Shown here in pieces: positions 16,065-25,865 of a stretch of DNA of 64,000 nucleotides. The notes under the pieces were generated by a model, which saw only the letters and a list, made by a program, of their open reading frames with translations, was not told where the DNA came from and searched no databases. Origin of the DNA: Lachnospiraceae bacterium. GTDB taxonomy: Bacteria > Bacillota > Clostridia > Lachnospirales > Lachnospiraceae. Both the position numbers and the translations under genes were made by a program. Position 1 is the stretch's first letter. Each line of letters starts with the position of its first letter. Location of the stretch: positions 62,001 to 126,000 of the forward strand of contig CAJTDB010000010.1 in the NCBI GenBank assembly GCA_910574965.1, in the 5' to 3' direction.

Positions 16065-17024
16065 ATGATGGATTTTGGAGTTGCTGTTCCGGTGATTCTG
16101 TCTTTTGCCCTCAGTGCGGCGGCCGGACCGATAATCATACCTGTACTGCGAAGGCTGAAGGTGGGGCAGACCGTCCGGAATGACGGGCCTCAGACACACT
16201 TGAAGAAAAACGGGACCCCTACTATGGGCGGGCTGATCTTTTTGCTCAGTGCGGCAGTTACATCACTGTTTTATGTAAAGGATTATCCGAAAATCGTTCC
16301 GATTTTGTTTGTGACCGTAGGTTTTGGCATCGTCGGATTTCTGGATGACTATATCAAGGTAGTGCTGAAGCGTTCAGAAGGACTGACGCCGGGGCAGAAG
16401 ATGCTTGGGCAGATTCTCGTTGCGGCTGTCTTTGCGTGGTATATGGCAGAGCGTTCGGATGTGGGGTTTCAGATGCTGATTCCCTTTGGAGGCGGGCAGT
16501 GCCTGGACCTTGGGAGCCTGTCCATTCCGTTTCTGTTTGTGGTATTGATCGGTACCGTGAATGGAACGAACTTTACGGATGGTCTGGATGGACTGGCTTC
16601 CAGCGTGACCGTAATGGTGGCGGTGTTTTTTACCGTGGTGGCAGTAGGGACCGGGAGCGGTATCTTTCCTGTGACCTGTGCGGTTACAGGGGGGCTTCTG
16701 GGCTTTCTTCTGTTCAATGTCTATCCGGCCAGTGTATTTATGGGGGATACGGGTTCCCTGGCACTGGGAGGCTTTGTGGCCTCTACCGCTTATATGCTGA
16801 GGCTGCCGCTGTTCATCGTGATCGTTGGAGTGATTTACCTGGCAGAAGTGCTCTCGGTTATAATTCAGGTGACGTATTTTAAAGCGACTCATGGAAAGCG
16901 TTTTTTCAAGATGGCACCTATCCATCATCATTTTGAGAAATGCGGCTGGTCCGAGACGCGGATTGTGGCAGTCTTTTCCATTATAACTGCCCTCTGCTGC
17001 CTGATTGCACTGGAAGGCATCTGA
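16065..17024 (+). CDS. mraY: Phospho-N-acetylmuramoyl-pentapeptide transferase
   Basis: Makes lipid I from UDP-MurNAc-pentapeptide and undecaprenyl phosphate in the membrane. 319 aa, about ten membrane segments. Family signatures: KKNGTPTMGG near the N-terminus, FLDDYIKV, NGTNFTDGLDGL and the C-terminal PIHHHFEKCGWSE histidine motif. The start is the first of two tandem ATGs at 16065, after GGGAGAGG; an in-frame start near 15963 would add a non-family N-terminus that crosses the promoter. Usually mraY follows the PBP genes; here it leads its own cluster. Confidence 0.95.
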   Translation: MMDFGVAVPVILSFALSAAAGPIIIPVLRRLKVGQTVRNDGPQTHLKKNGTPTMGGLIFLLSAAVTSLFYVKDYPKIVPILFVTVGFGIVGFLDDYIKVVLKRSEGLTPGQKMLGQILVAAVFAWYMAERSDVGFQMLIPFGGGQCLDLGSLSIPFLFVVLIGTVNGTNFTDGLDGLASSVTVMVAVFFTVVAVGTGSGIFPVTCAVTGGLLGFLLFNVYPASVFMGDTGSLALGGFVASTAYMLRLPLFIVIVGVIYLAEVLSVIIQVTYFKATHGKRFFKMAPIHHHFEKCGWSETRIVAVFSIITALCCLIALEGI

Positions 17025-17107
17025 CGGACCGAAAACGGTTCTTTTTTGCAGAAGGCCGCATAGATTTTAAGGAAGAAAACAGGTCTTCCGATCAGGAAGG
17101 AGCAAAC

Positions 17108-18211
17108 GTGACAGTCAGAAAGCGGACAGATACAAAAGAATCCGTAGATTATGTGCTTCTGATTCTGGTTCTGATCCTGGTCGTATTTGGACTGGTGGTG
17201 CTCTACAGTACGAGTGCATATAATGGCAGGGTCAAATTTGCAGACCCTGCCTATTATTTAAAGAAACAGTTTTTTGCCACGAGCATCGGACTTATGGGCA
17301 TGTATCTCGTATCGCAGATTGATTACCGCAGATGGATTTCTGCAGCCGGTATCGGGTATGGGCTGTCTTTGATCCTGTCCACAGTGGTGCTGTTTGTAGG
17401 AAAAGAGATCAATGGCTCCAAACGGTGGCTTGCCCTTGGGCCGCTGTCCTTTCAGCCTTCCGAGTTTGCAAAGCTTGCGGTGGTCGTGCTGCTGGCTTCT
17501 ATTGTCAGCCGGAACGCCTCCCATATGAAATCCTGGAAATACATGTTTCTGGTAATCCTTCAGGTGCTTCCCATTGTGGGACTTGTGGGGACAAATAATC
17601 TGAGTACGGCCATCATCATCCTTGGGATCGCAGCTATCCTGATCTTTATCGCCAACCCCCGTTATCTGCCGTTTATTGGCCTTGGAGGACTGGGTGCGGG
17701 ATTTATCGGAATCTTTTTAAGTGTGGAATCTTACCGGTTAGAACGTCTTGCAATCTGGAGACATCCGGAACTGTATGAAAAAGGCTATCAGACCATGCAG
17801 GGATTGTATGCCATCGGATCCGGAGGGATTTTCGGCGTCGGGCTTGGAAACAGTATGCAGAAGCTGGGATTTGTACCGGAGGCGCAGAATGATATGATTT
17901 TTTCTATCATCTGTGAGGAAATGGGGCTTTCGGGAGCATTTCTTGTGATTCTTTTGTTTGGGCTTCTGATCTGGCGGCTGATGGTCATTTCCACCCATAT
18001 TCCAGAGCTGTTTGGTGCCTTTTTGGCAGCAGGAGTCATGGGACATATTATGATCCAGGTGATTCTAAATATTGCTGTAGTTACCAATACGATTCCCAAT
18101 ACCGGCATTACCCTGCCGTTTATCAGCTATGGAGGGACCTCTGTCGTATTCCTGCTGGCAGAGATTGGACTGATCCTGAATGTTTCCAGACATATGAAGA
18201 AGGAACATTGA
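17108..18211 (+). CDS. ftsW: FtsW/RodA/SpoVE-family peptidoglycan glycosyltransferase
   Basis: SEDS-family membrane protein that polymerises lipid II with a partner class B PBP. 367 aa with about ten membrane segments. Typical motifs: VVLYSTSAYNG, INGSKRWLALGPLSFQPSEFAKLA, and the C-terminal NTIPNTGITLPFISYGGTS. GTG start at 17108 with AGGAAGGAG. The next gene is murA; murD and murG, usually between mraY and the later genes, are absent from this cluster. Confidence 0.92.
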   Translation: MTVRKRTDTKESVDYVLLILVLILVVFGLVVLYSTSAYNGRVKFADPAYYLKKQFFATSIGLMGMYLVSQIDYRRWISAAGIGYGLSLILSTVVLFVGKEINGSKRWLALGPLSFQPSEFAKLAVVVLLASIVSRNASHMKSWKYMFLVILQVLPIVGLVGTNNLSTAIIILGIAAILIFIANPRYLPFIGLGGLGAGFIGIFLSVESYRLERLAIWRHPELYEKGYQTMQGLYAIGSGGIFGVGLGNSMQKLGFVPEAQNDMIFSIICEEMGLSGAFLVILLFGLLIWRLMVISTHIPELFGAFLAAGVMGHIMIQVILNIAVVTNTIPNTGITLPFISYGGTSVVFLLAEIGLILNVSRHMKKEH

Positions 18212-18268
18212 TCGTCTGTGTGCATATACTGATATATAAGAGCAGACCTGAAACGGGTTCCGGAGGGA

Positions 18269-19522
18269 ATGGATTTGGACAGAAACAGACTGTATATCAA
18301 AGGACCACAAAGGATGCAGGGAGAGCTGCTCGTGCAGGGATCGAAAAATGCGGCGCTTCCAATCCTGGCTGCGACACTTCTGGGGAAAGGGATCTTCATC
18401 CTTCATCATTGTCCCAGGATCTCGGACGTGGAGCATATGCTGGAGCTTCTGGAGGACGCAGGCTGCCGGGTGCGATGGGAAGGGCATATGCTCATTGTGG
18501 ATACAAGAGAGCTTTGTAATTATCGGGTGTCGGGCACCGGTGCAGGAAAGATGCGTTCTACGGTTACGCTCCTGGGCAGTATCCTTGGACGGATGCATCA
18601 GGTAGAGATTCCCTATCCCGGAGGCTGTACGATCGGAAAACGTCCCATCGATCTGCATCTTCGGGGGCTGGAACAGTTGGGGGCGGTATTTGAGCATCAG
18701 GAGCACACCTTGTCGGGAAAGGCGCAGATTCTTCACGGAGCACAGATCTATTTGGATTTTCCAAGCGTAGGGGCTACAGAAAATGTACTGTTAGCTGCTG
18801 TTTTGGCGGAAGGGACGACTGTGCTTCATGGGGCGGCTATGGAGCCGGAGATTGTGGAACTTGCAGATTTTCTGCGGAAAATGGGAGCGGATGTGCACGG
18901 GGACGGGACGCCGGTGATTACGATCCGGGGAGTAAAGAAGCTGCACGCAGCGGAATATATTGTTCCGTCTGATCGGATCGTGGCAGGAACGTATCTGTTC
19001 GGTGCAGTTATGACCATGGGGGAAGTGCGGCTTCTTCATATACCATTGTCCCATCTGGGGAAGCTGCCGGAGCTTTTGGAGCAGATGGGAGCGGTAGTGG
19101 AGGCAGAAGAAGACTGGATCTATGTGCGCATGGACCGGCAGTGCAGAAGCATTCCCTATGTAGTGACCGCACCGTTTCCGGGATTTCCGACCGATCTTCA
19201 GTCTGCACTGATGGCGGCTCTGTCCACTGCGTCGGGCATGAGTTTTATCGAGGAAAAAATCTTTGAAGCACGTTTTCAAATTGTGGAGGAGCTTCGGAAG
19301 ATGGGGGCATCCATCTCCAGCGAGGAATCCTTTGCCCTGATTGACGGGGATGCAAGACTGCACGGCGCACGGGTAGAGGCGAAGGAACTGCGGGGCGGGG
19401 CGGCTCTGATTATGGCAGCCCTTGCGGCAGAAGGAGAGACCTGCATTTCCGGCATGGAATATGTCTGCCGCGGCTACGAAAATATAAATGAAGATTTGAA
19501 AAATCTGGGGATTATGGTATAA
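18269..19522 (+). CDS. murA: UDP-N-acetylglucosamine 1-carboxyvinyltransferase
   Basis: First committed step of peptidoglycan synthesis: transfers enolpyruvate from PEP to UDP-GlcNAc. 417 aa. The conserved KN pair is at residues 26-27 (QGSKNAALPIL), and the PEP-binding catalytic Cys, the target of fosfomycin, is Cys120 in GGCTIGKRPIDLH. The FPTDLQ motif is also present. The ATG at 18269 has GGAGGG only 1-2 bases upstream; an in-frame TTG at 18275 has better spacing and may be the true start. This copy sits in the division cluster, where many Firmicutes keep murB or murG. Confidence 0.93.
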   Translation: MDLDRNRLYIKGPQRMQGELLVQGSKNAALPILAATLLGKGIFILHHCPRISDVEHMLELLEDAGCRVRWEGHMLIVDTRELCNYRVSGTGAGKMRSTVTLLGSILGRMHQVEIPYPGGCTIGKRPIDLHLRGLEQLGAVFEHQEHTLSGKAQILHGAQIYLDFPSVGATENVLLAAVLAEGTTVLHGAAMEPEIVELADFLRKMGADVHGDGTPVITIRGVKKLHAAEYIVPSDRIVAGTYLFGAVMTMGEVRLLHIPLSHLGKLPELLEQMGAVVEAEEDWIYVRMDRQCRSIPYVVTAPFPGFPTDLQSALMAALSTASGMSFIEEKIFEARFQIVEELRKMGASISSEESFALIDGDARLHGARVEAKELRGGAALIMAALAAEGETCISGMEYVCRGYENINEDLKNLGIMV

Positions 19523-19564
19523 TATCGCAAGGTACCATAATATAGAAATAAGGATAACAAATTT

Positions 19565-20302
19565 ATGTCAGAACACATTCCCAGGACCGGATGGCGAAAG
19601 AAGATTTTGATTGCAGCGGCAGTACTTGCGGTGACAGCGGTACTGCTCCTGTCTTTTATTGGTGTATTCCGCATTACGGAAGTGACCGTTATTGGCAATG
19701 AATTTTATACAAGAGAAGAAATTGCGGACCTGATCGTTGGTGAAGGGTACCAGAGAAATACACTCTATCTGTATCTGCGCTTCCGATATCAGAAGCATCC
19801 CGAAATTCCGTTTATAGATGATTTTGAAGTGAGCCTGGATTCTTTTCAGAGTATTACCATTCGCGTTTATGAAAAAAATATCGTCGGATATGTTCATTAT
19901 TTGGGAAAAAATGTCTATTTTGACAAAGACGGGATCGTGGTGGAAAGCTCCGATGAGGAGATCGAGGGCATTCCTATGATTACCGGGCTTTATTTTGATG
20001 ATCTTGCCCTTTATCGGAATCTGAATGTGGAGGATCCAAAAGTTTTCGACACCATTCTGGATATTACGCAGCTTTTGAAAAAGTACGATCTGGACCCGGA
20101 CGAGATCCGGTTTGGAAATACAAAGGAGCTGTATATGCAGTTGGGAGAGGTGCGTATATCCCTTGGAACCGGGACACATCTGGAAGAAAAGATTGCACGG
20201 ATCAGTCAAATACAGCAGGATTTACAAGATCGCAGCGGGACGCTGCATATGGAAAACTATACGGATGAGAGCACGCATATTTCCCTGGAGGCGTTGAAAT
20301 AA
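19565..20302 (+). CDS. ftsQ: Cell division protein FtsQ/DivIB
   Basis: Bitopic divisome protein, 245 aa. One membrane segment at residues 14-36 (ILIAAAVLAVTAVLLLSF) is followed by a POTRA domain (FRITEVTVIGNEFYTREEI) and the beta domain. The position between murA and ftsZ fits. Its likely partners are FtsL and FtsB/DivIC-type proteins and the PBP encoded at 37-40 kb. Confidence 0.88.
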   Translation: MSEHIPRTGWRKKILIAAAVLAVTAVLLLSFIGVFRITEVTVIGNEFYTREEIADLIVGEGYQRNTLYLYLRFRYQKHPEIPFIDDFEVSLDSFQSITIRVYEKNIVGYVHYLGKNVYFDKDGIVVESSDEEIEGIPMITGLYFDDLALYRNLNVEDPKVFDTILDITQLLKKYDLDPDEIRFGNTKELYMQLGEVRISLGTGTHLEEKIARISQIQQDLQDRSGTLHMENYTDESTHISLEALK

Positions 20303-20347
20303 GTCGAAATCTGTGAATAAAATGTATGAAAAAATAAAAAAATTAGG

Positions 20348-20376
20348 TTGCGTAATTGAAAAAAAAAAGCTATGAT
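20348..20376 (+). promoter_or_regulatory. Promoter of ftsZ
   Basis: TTGCGT, a 17-base A-rich spacer, then TATGAT, about 60 bases before ftsZ. Just upstream (20303-20314) is GTCGAAATCTGT, nearly identical to the Spo0A-box-like sequence before lgt at 34622. Confidence 0.6.
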
Positions 20377-20435
20377 AGTATTATTGTATTGTAGGTTAAC
20401 ACTGGGGAAGTGTGTTTGTAAGGAGGAATTTGACC

Positions 20436-21599
20436 TTGATAGAGATCATGACAAATGAAATGGATACGGCCCGTATCATTGTGATCGGTGTTGGCGGTGC
20501 TGGGAACAACGCTGTAAATAGAATGGTAGAAGAACAGATCATCGGAGTGGAGTTCATTGGAGTCAATACGGACAAGCAGGCATTGAAAGCATGCAAGGCA
20601 CCGACTGCGATTCAGATTGGCGAGAAGCTGACAAAAGGGCTTGGAGCGGGGGCTAAGCCGGAGATCGGAGAGAAGGCGGCAGAAGAAAGCATCGAGGAAC
20701 TGAAAGAAGCCATTCAGGGAGCGGATATGATATTTGTGACCTGCGGTATGGGTGGGGGGACCGGTACCGGAGCGACACCGGTTCTTGCACGTGCAGCCAA
20801 AGAGATGGGAATTCTGACCGTAGGAGTTGTTACAAAGCCCTTTCGGTTTGAAGCAAAACAGCGCATGAACAATGCACTGGCAGGAATCGAGAAGCTGAAA
20901 GCATCCGTGGATACACTGATTGTAATCCCCAATGACAAGCTTCTGGAAATCGTAGACCGAAGAACGACCATGCCGGAGGCACTTAAGAAAGCAGATGAAG
21001 TACTTCAGCAGGCCGTCCAGGGAATCACGGACCTGATTAACCTTCCGGCACTGATTAATCTGGACTTTGCAGATGTTCAGACGGTTATGACAGATAAGGG
21101 AATCGCACATATTGGAATCGGCACCGCAAGAGGCGATGACAAAGCTATGGAAGCGGTCAAGCAGGCCATTACCAGCCCGCTGCTCGAAACCACAATCCAG
21201 GGCGCAAGCCATGTGATTATCAACATATCCGGAGATATTTCCCTGATCGACGCCAATGAGGCGGCAAGTTTTGTACAGGAGCAGGTGGGCGAGGATGCCA
21301 ATGTGATCTTCGGTGCTATGTATGATGCGAACAATTCGGACGAGGTGAGTATTACGGTGATCGCCACAGGGCTTCGGGAAGAAGGAAGCCGTGGGAGCAG
21401 TTCTTCCTTCCGCCAGACAGGCAGCAGGACATCCGTACCAAGCGGAGTGGTCCAGGGAGGATACAACAGGACAGGCACAGAGAACCGCAGGCCCATAGGG
21501 CAGCCTCTTTCCGGAATCAAGACGTTTAAGAGTCCGGAAAGCACCGTAAAGCAGCAGAAGATTGATGTTCCGAAATTTTTTGGACACGATAACAGATAA
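20436..21599 (+). CDS. ftsZ: Cell division protein FtsZ
   Basis: Tubulin-like GTPase that forms the Z ring. The glycine-rich GTP motif GGGTGTG ([13 protein letters not shown]), the N-terminal [12 protein letters not shown] and the T7 loop NLDFADV are present. After the globular domain comes a Ser/Gly/Arg-rich linker and the C-terminal peptide QKIDVPKFF that binds FtsA/SepF/ZapA-type partners. The start is taken as the TTG at 20436, because AAGGAGG is 9 bases upstream; the next ATG (20448) is too far from it. 387 aa. No ftsA is adjacent. A terminator follows at 21615. Confidence 0.97.
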   Translation: MIEIMTNEMDTARIIVIGVGGAGNNAVNRMVEEQIIGVEFIGVNTDKQALKACKAPTAIQIGEKLTKGLGAGAKPEIGEKAAEESIEELKEAIQGADMIFVTCGMGGGTGTGATPVLARAAKEMGILTVGVVTKPFRFEAKQRMNNALAGIEKLKASVDTLIVIPNDKLLEIVDRRTTMPEALKKADEVLQQAVQGITDLINLPALINLDFADVQTVMTDKGIAHIGIGTARGDDKAMEAVKQAITSPLLETTIQGASHVIINISGDISLIDANEAASFVQEQVGEDANVIFGAMYDANNSDEVSITVIATGLREEGSRGSSSSFRQTGSRTSVPSGVVQGGYNRTGTENRRPIGQPLSGIKTFKSPESTVKQQKIDVPKFFGHDNR

Positions 21600-21614
21600 G
21601 GATACAAACAAAAG

Positions 21615-21650
21615 CAGGCGGAGCTGTTTATAAAAGGCTCCGCCTGTTTT
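21615..21650 (+). terminator. Rho-independent terminator after ftsZ
   Basis: CAGGCGGAGC and GCTCCGCCTG form a 10-bp stem, followed by TTTT. It separates the division cluster from aroE. Confidence 0.85.
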
Positions 21651-21693
21651 GCAGAATCATGGAAATCGGTACGGGAAAAGGATGAAAAATCAT

Positions 21694-22572
21694 ATGAAAG
21701 AGAGAAAAATTACAGGGCATACAGGACTTACCTGTCTGCTGGGAAGCCCGGTGGCGCACAGTATATCTCCGGCTATGCACAATGAGTCATTTGCGCATTA
21801 TGATCTGGATTATGTATATCTGGCTTTTGATGTACCGCCGGAAAAGTTTGAGCAGGCGGTAGACGGTCTGGTGGCGGTAAACGCCAGAGGGTGGAATTGT
21901 ACGATGCCTCATAAAAGAAGAATGTTTGAACGTGCGGACGTGCTCTCAGAAGAGGCGCAGTTGATCGGCGCGGTCAATACGGTTGTACAGAAAGACGGCA
22001 TTCTGACCGGATACAATACAGACGGAAAAGGCTATATGAAAGCGGTTCGGGATGCCGGATACCATATCTCCGGTAAAAAGATGACTCTTTTAGGAGCAGG
22101 CGGTGCGGCATCTTCTATTCTGGCGCAGGCGGCCTTAGACGGGGTGGCCTGCATCGATCTGATTGCCAGAAAAGGGGCTTCCTGGGACGCCATACAAAAG
22201 GTTGCAGACCGGGTGAACAGCCGGACCGGCTGCACAGTACAGATGTATGAACTGCAGGACGAAGTACAGATGCGAAAAAGTCTGGAGGAAAGCCGGATTC
22301 TCGTCAATGCGTCCTCTGTCGGCATGGGTCCTTATGAAAAAGACTGCCTGATCCCGGAGGAGCATTTTCTCCGTCCGAATCTGATTGTCTCGGATGTCAT
22401 CTATCAGCCAAGACGGACCAGACTTTTGCAGATGGCAGAGCGCATGGGCTGTCCTGTCTTCAACGGTATGTATATGCTGCTCTATCAGGGGGCCTATGCG
22501 TTTGAACTGTGGACCGGGAAACAGATGCCCGTAAAAGAGATCAAAGAAAAATATTTCGGACAGGATACATAG
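21694..22572 (+). CDS. aroE: Shikimate dehydrogenase
   Basis: NADPH-dependent reduction of 3-dehydroshikimate in aromatic amino acid synthesis. The substrate motif LLGSPVAHSISPAMHN, the catalytic lysine region NCTMPHKRRMF (the usual NVTxPxK; Val is Cys here), NTD (GYNTDGKGY) and the nucleotide loop GAGGAASS are all seen. Of two close ATGs (21682, 21694) the second is preferred on ribosome-site spacing (292 aa). It lies 3 bases before aroD, and the two act in consecutive steps. Confidence 0.93.
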   Translation: MKERKITGHTGLTCLLGSPVAHSISPAMHNESFAHYDLDYVYLAFDVPPEKFEQAVDGLVAVNARGWNCTMPHKRRMFERADVLSEEAQLIGAVNTVVQKDGILTGYNTDGKGYMKAVRDAGYHISGKKMTLLGAGGAASSILAQAALDGVACIDLIARKGASWDAIQKVADRVNSRTGCTVQMYELQDEVQMRKSLEESRILVNASSVGMGPYEKDCLIPEEHFLRPNLIVSDVIYQPRRTRLLQMAERMGCPVFNGMYMLLYQGAYAFELWTGKQMPVKEIKEKYFGQDT

Positions 22573-22575
22573 ATT

Positions 22576-23325
22576 ATGAAAAAGAAAATATTTCAGGCAG
22601 GGGCCTGTATATTCGGTGAGGGCAGGCCGAAAATCTGCATTCCCATTGTCGAAGTAAGCCGCGAAGCAATATGGGAAAAGGCAGAGCAAACATCAGTTCT
22701 CCCTGCGGACATTATCGAGTGGAGAGCAGATTTTTATGAACATGTTTTAGAACCGGAGGCAGTATCCGCTGTTTTGAAAGGGCTGAAAGAGCGCCTGGGG
22801 AAAAGGGCGCTTCTGTTCACGTTCCGGACCAAAGGGGAGGGCGGAAACTGTGCAGTTTCCATAGATGCATATGATGCCTTGAATGAAACAGCCGCCAAGG
22901 CCGGAGCAGATCTTGTGGATGTGGAGCTTTATCTGGATGAGAAAAATGCCGGAGAACGAATCAGAAAGCTTTCGTCTTTTGGCTGCCGGGTGATCGTATC
23001 CAGCCATGATTTCCAGAAGACGCCGGCGGTAGAAGAGATGGTGCGCCGGCTGCAGCAGATGGAACAGCTAGGGGCCGATGCGGCCAAATTAGCTGTCATG
23101 CCAAAGAGCCGTCAGGATGTGCTGAATCTTTTACAGGCGTCCATAACGGCCGATGATCTTCTGTCTGTCCCCGTTGTCACCATGTCCATGGGCGTACAGG
23201 GTGTCCTGAGCCGTCTTGGAGGCTGTCTGACGGGTTCTGCCATGACTTTTGCCAGTGCCGGAAAAACTTCCGCTCCCGGCCAGATTCCGGTAGAGCAGAT
23301 GGCCTGTATTCTGGAGGTCCTTTAG
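22576..23325 (+). CDS. aroD: Type I 3-dehydroquinate dehydratase
   Basis: Schiff-base class I dehydroquinase, 249 aa. Motifs: IEWRADFYEH, TFRTKGEGG, SSHDFQKTP (catalytic His of the SxHDF motif) and AAKLAVMP with the Schiff-base lysine. It acts before AroE in the shikimate pathway and is coupled to aroE by a 3-base gap. aroK lies 3.5 kb downstream, beyond the sporulation genes. Confidence 0.93.
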   Translation: MKKKIFQAGACIFGEGRPKICIPIVEVSREAIWEKAEQTSVLPADIIEWRADFYEHVLEPEAVSAVLKGLKERLGKRALLFTFRTKGEGGNCAVSIDAYDALNETAAKAGADLVDVELYLDEKNAGERIRKLSSFGCRVIVSSHDFQKTPAVEEMVRRLQQMEQLGADAAKLAVMPKSRQDVLNLLQASITADDLLSVPVVTMSMGVQGVLSRLGGCLTGSAMTFASAGKTSAPGQIPVEQMACILEVL

Positions 23326-23392
23326 ACGGTCTTCCCCTTATTTGTTTCCATGTCACATTATGGCGATAAAAATAAGCCCTCCGGTCACAGAA

Positions 23393-23426
23393 AACGACAG
23401 GGATTGCAACCCCCCTTCCCTATAAT
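23393..23426 (+). promoter_or_regulatory. spoIIG-like promoter with possible Spo0A box
   Basis: TATAAT at 23421 has no -35 at 17 bases. An AACGACA sequence at 23393-23399, matching 5 of 7 positions of a reversed 0A box, lies 22 bases upstream. B. subtilis spoIIG has the same unusual 22-base spacing with 0A boxes over the -35 region. The assignment to Spo0A is by this analogy. Confidence 0.4.
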
Positions 23427-23455
23427 GGTGATTACCATAAGAGAGAGGGTGGCAA

Positions 23456-24235
23456 GTGTACTATGAAGTTTATGTAGATGTACTGTTTGTAAAAAATCTT
23501 TGGATGAATGGGATGCTGCTTCTTCTGACCGCCTGGGCGGATCAGGAAAAAGTGAAGATCTGCCGGATCGCGGCAGCGGCAGTGACAGGCAGTCTGGGTG
23601 TCTGTCTTATGTATCTGGCATCGGCCGGTCTGTCTGCGGTTCATTATGTGTGCGGATCTCTGTTTTTGGCAGCGGGGATGACAAAGATTGCATATTCCGG
23701 AAGGAAGCATTTTGCAGGGCGCATGTTCTGCCTGTATATGGAAAGCTTCCTGATGAACGGGATTCTCCGGTATTTGGAGCAGTTTCACCCAATGAGCGGA
23801 ATATGGTTTGCGGTATTCAGCAGTATATCTGCAGCGGTTTTAATGGCAGCGGAGTACATATGGAGAAACAGGAAAAGGGACCGGATGAGGACCCTTTCTG
23901 TTGTCCTGCATCATGGGGCGTGCCGGATGCTCGTAGAAGCATTATATGACACCGGCAACGGTCTGTATGACCCCGTCAGCCAAAAAGCAGTCAGTATCTT
24001 AGATGGGAAGGTGTTGGAGGAGCTTCTTCTGGAATCGGGAAAAGAAAGACTTCCCCGGTTTATTCCGTATGACACCATATCGGAACACGGGATACTGGAA
24101 AGCTATGTGCTGGACGGGATGGAATTGAAGCCGGGGGAGGAGAGTCTTTGGATCCCGCGGCCAATCATCGCGCGCATGCCGAATAAAAGCAGACAGTATC
24201 AGCTTATACTTCATCGTGACCTGCTTTCCTCATAA
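23456..24235 (+). CDS. spoIIGA: Sigma-E processing peptidase SpoIIGA
   Basis: Membrane-bound aspartic protease that cleaves pro-sigma-E in the mother cell. 259 aa: about five N-terminal membrane segments, then a cytoplasmic protease domain with the active-site motif [13 protein letters not shown] (DTGN). GTG start at 23456 after GAGAGAGGGTGG; the translation begins [14 protein letters not shown], the family start. It lies directly before sigE as in other spore formers. Confidence 0.92.
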   Translation: MYYEVYVDVLFVKNLWMNGMLLLLTAWADQEKVKICRIAAAAVTGSLGVCLMYLASAGLSAVHYVCGSLFLAAGMTKIAYSGRKHFAGRMFCLYMESFLMNGILRYLEQFHPMSGIWFAVFSSISAAVLMAAEYIWRNRKRDRMRTLSVVLHHGACRMLVEALYDTGNGLYDPVSQKAVSILDGKVLEELLLESGKERLPRFIPYDTISEHGILESYVLDGMELKPGEESLWIPRPIIARMPNKSRQYQLILHRDLLSS

Positions 24236-24246
24236 GAGGAGGCATT

Positions 24247-24987
24247 ATGATCATTAAGGTAACGATACCACACCAGATCCAACTAAAGGTAGCGCCAAAG
24301 TTCAAAAGCATGTTCTTTTCCAGAAAGGGGGAGATCCATTATATCGGGGGTGCGGAGATTCTGCCGCCGCCTCTGAATGCGGAGGAAGAGAACCGTGCAA
24401 TTTTAGGGCTGGAGACAGATCAGGAGCAGCAGGCAAAAGCGAAACTGATTGAACACAATCTAAGGCTGGTTGTATACATAGCTAAGAAATTCGACAATAC
24501 AGGGGTAGGGGTAGAAGATCTGATTTCCATTGGAACGATCGGCCTGATAAAAGCCATTAATACCTTCAACCGGAGTAAAAATATCAAGCTGGCAACTTAT
24601 GCCTCCCGCTGTATTGAAAATGAGATTTTAATGTACCTTCGGAGAAACAGCAAACTTCGTATGGAAGTATCTATTGATGAGCCGCTCAATGTGGACTGGG
24701 ACGGAAATGAACTGCTTTTGTCGGATATTCTGGGGACCGATGAAGATATCATTTACCGGGACCTGGAAGATGAGGTAGAGCGGAAACTTTTGAAGAAAGC
24801 ATTGTCGAAGCTGTCTGAAAGAGAGAAGATGATAATCGAACTGAGGTTCGGTTTGAACCATCCGGCGGGAAAGGAGATGACCCAGAAGGAAGTGGCGGAC
24901 CTGCTCGGTATCTCCCAGTCTTATATTTCCCGTCTGGAGAAGAAAATTATCGGACGGCTGAAAAAAGAAATCGTAAAATATGAGTAA
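24247..24987 (+). CDS. sigE: RNA polymerase sporulation sigma factor SigE
   Basis: Mother-cell sigma factor, made as a pro-protein and activated by SpoIIGA. 246 aa. The N-terminal pro-region (to about residue 30, ending near [12 protein letters not shown]) is followed by region 2 ([40 protein letters not shown]) and the region 4 helix-turn-helix ([18 protein letters not shown]). GAGGAGG lies 7 bases before the ATG. Its stop codon abuts the stop codon of the oppositely oriented sigG. Confidence 0.95.
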   Translation: MIIKVTIPHQIQLKVAPKFKSMFFSRKGEIHYIGGAEILPPPLNAEEENRAILGLETDQEQQAKAKLIEHNLRLVVYIAKKFDNTGVGVEDLISIGTIGLIKAINTFNRSKNIKLATYASRCIENEILMYLRRNSKLRMEVSIDEPLNVDWDGNELLLSDILGTDEDIIYRDLEDEVERKLLKKALSKLSEREKMIIELRFGLNHPAGKEMTQKEVADLLGISQSYISRLEKKIIGRLKKEIVKYE

Positions 24988-25764
24988 TTATTTCAGATAA
25001 CTTTTCATGGTTTTTAAAGCATTTTTTTCCAAGCGGCTGACCTGAGCCTGAGAAATATGGATCTCTTCGGCCACTTCCATCTGAGTCTTTCCCTCAAAAA
25101 AACGCAGATTGATAATATGATTTTCCCGCGGGCTCAGACGTTTCATGGCTTCGGAGAGAGACAGATTTTCCACCCAGTTTTCTTCTTTATTTTTGCGGTC
25201 ACTGATCTGGTCCATGACATAGAGGGTATCACCGCCCTCTGTGTAGACCGGGTCATAGAGACTCACCGGGCTTTGGATAGCGTCCAGAGCATAGACAATA
25301 TCTTCTTTTGGTATACCGATGGCATCGGAGATTTCCTGGATGGTAGGTTCTCTGGAAGTCTCCTTCAGCAGATTTTCCTTGGCGTAAATAGCTTTATATG
25401 CCGTATCCCGGAGGGAACGGCTGACACGGATGCTGTTGTTGTCTCTTAGATAGCGGCGGATCTCGCCGACAATCATAGGCACCGCATAGGTGCTGAATTT
25501 GACATCCATGGTACAGTCAAAATTGTCGATGGCTTTCATCAGGCCGATGCAGCCGATCTGGAACAGGTCATCTACGTTCTCATTGCTGGAGGAGAAACGT
25601 TTGATAACACTTAAGACCAGACGGAGGTTGCCTTTAATGTAAAGCTCCCTGGCTTCTTTATCTCCTTTCTGAATGCGTTCAAAAAGCATTTTCTTTTCTT
25701 CATTGGTAAGAAGCGGTAGTTTGGATGTATTGACTCCGCAGATTTCAACCTTGTTCACAACCAT
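24988..25764 (-). CDS. sigG: RNA polymerase sporulation sigma factor SigG
   Basis: Late forespore sigma factor, 258 aa. The N-terminus NKVEICGVNTSKLPLL is the SigG signature (contacts with the anti-sigma factor), followed by region 2 (NGNLRLV-like KGNLRLVLSVIKRF, VDDLFQIGCIGLMKAID, FSTYAVPMIVGEIRRYLRDN) and region 4 (EEIHISQAQVSRLEKN). The start at 25764 has CAGGAGG; the open frame upstream is not family-like. In Bacillus and most Clostridia sigG follows sigE in the same direction; here it is reversed, tail to tail with sigE and with no spacer, so read-through from sigE would be antisense. Confidence 0.95.
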   Translation of the reverse strand: MVVNKVEICGVNTSKLPLLTNEEKKMLFERIQKGDKEARELYIKGNLRLVLSVIKRFSSSNENVDDLFQIGCIGLMKAIDNFDCTMDVKFSTYAVPMIVGEIRRYLRDNNSIRVSRSLRDTAYKAIYAKENLLKETSREPTIQEISDAIGIPKEDIVYALDAIQSPVSLYDPVYTEGGDTLYVMDQISDRKNKEENWVENLSLSEAMKRLSPRENHIINLRFFEGKTQMEVAEEIHISQAQVSRLEKNALKTMKSYLK

Positions 25765-25865
25765 TGATCTTCCTCCTGCAGCATCATTTGGTACATATAC
25801 AGCATTTCCCAAAATATCCTGCTTATGCAAAAGGGACAGAAATAAAAAATGGCAAAATCTGTGCA

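Noticed and set aside
20370-21611. 413-aa minus-strand frame over ftsZ
   Set aside because: Mirror of the ftsZ codons; low-complexity Cys/His-rich translation with no start signal.
23326-23392. Terminator after aroD
   Set aside because: No stable stem with a T-run could be found in this gap.
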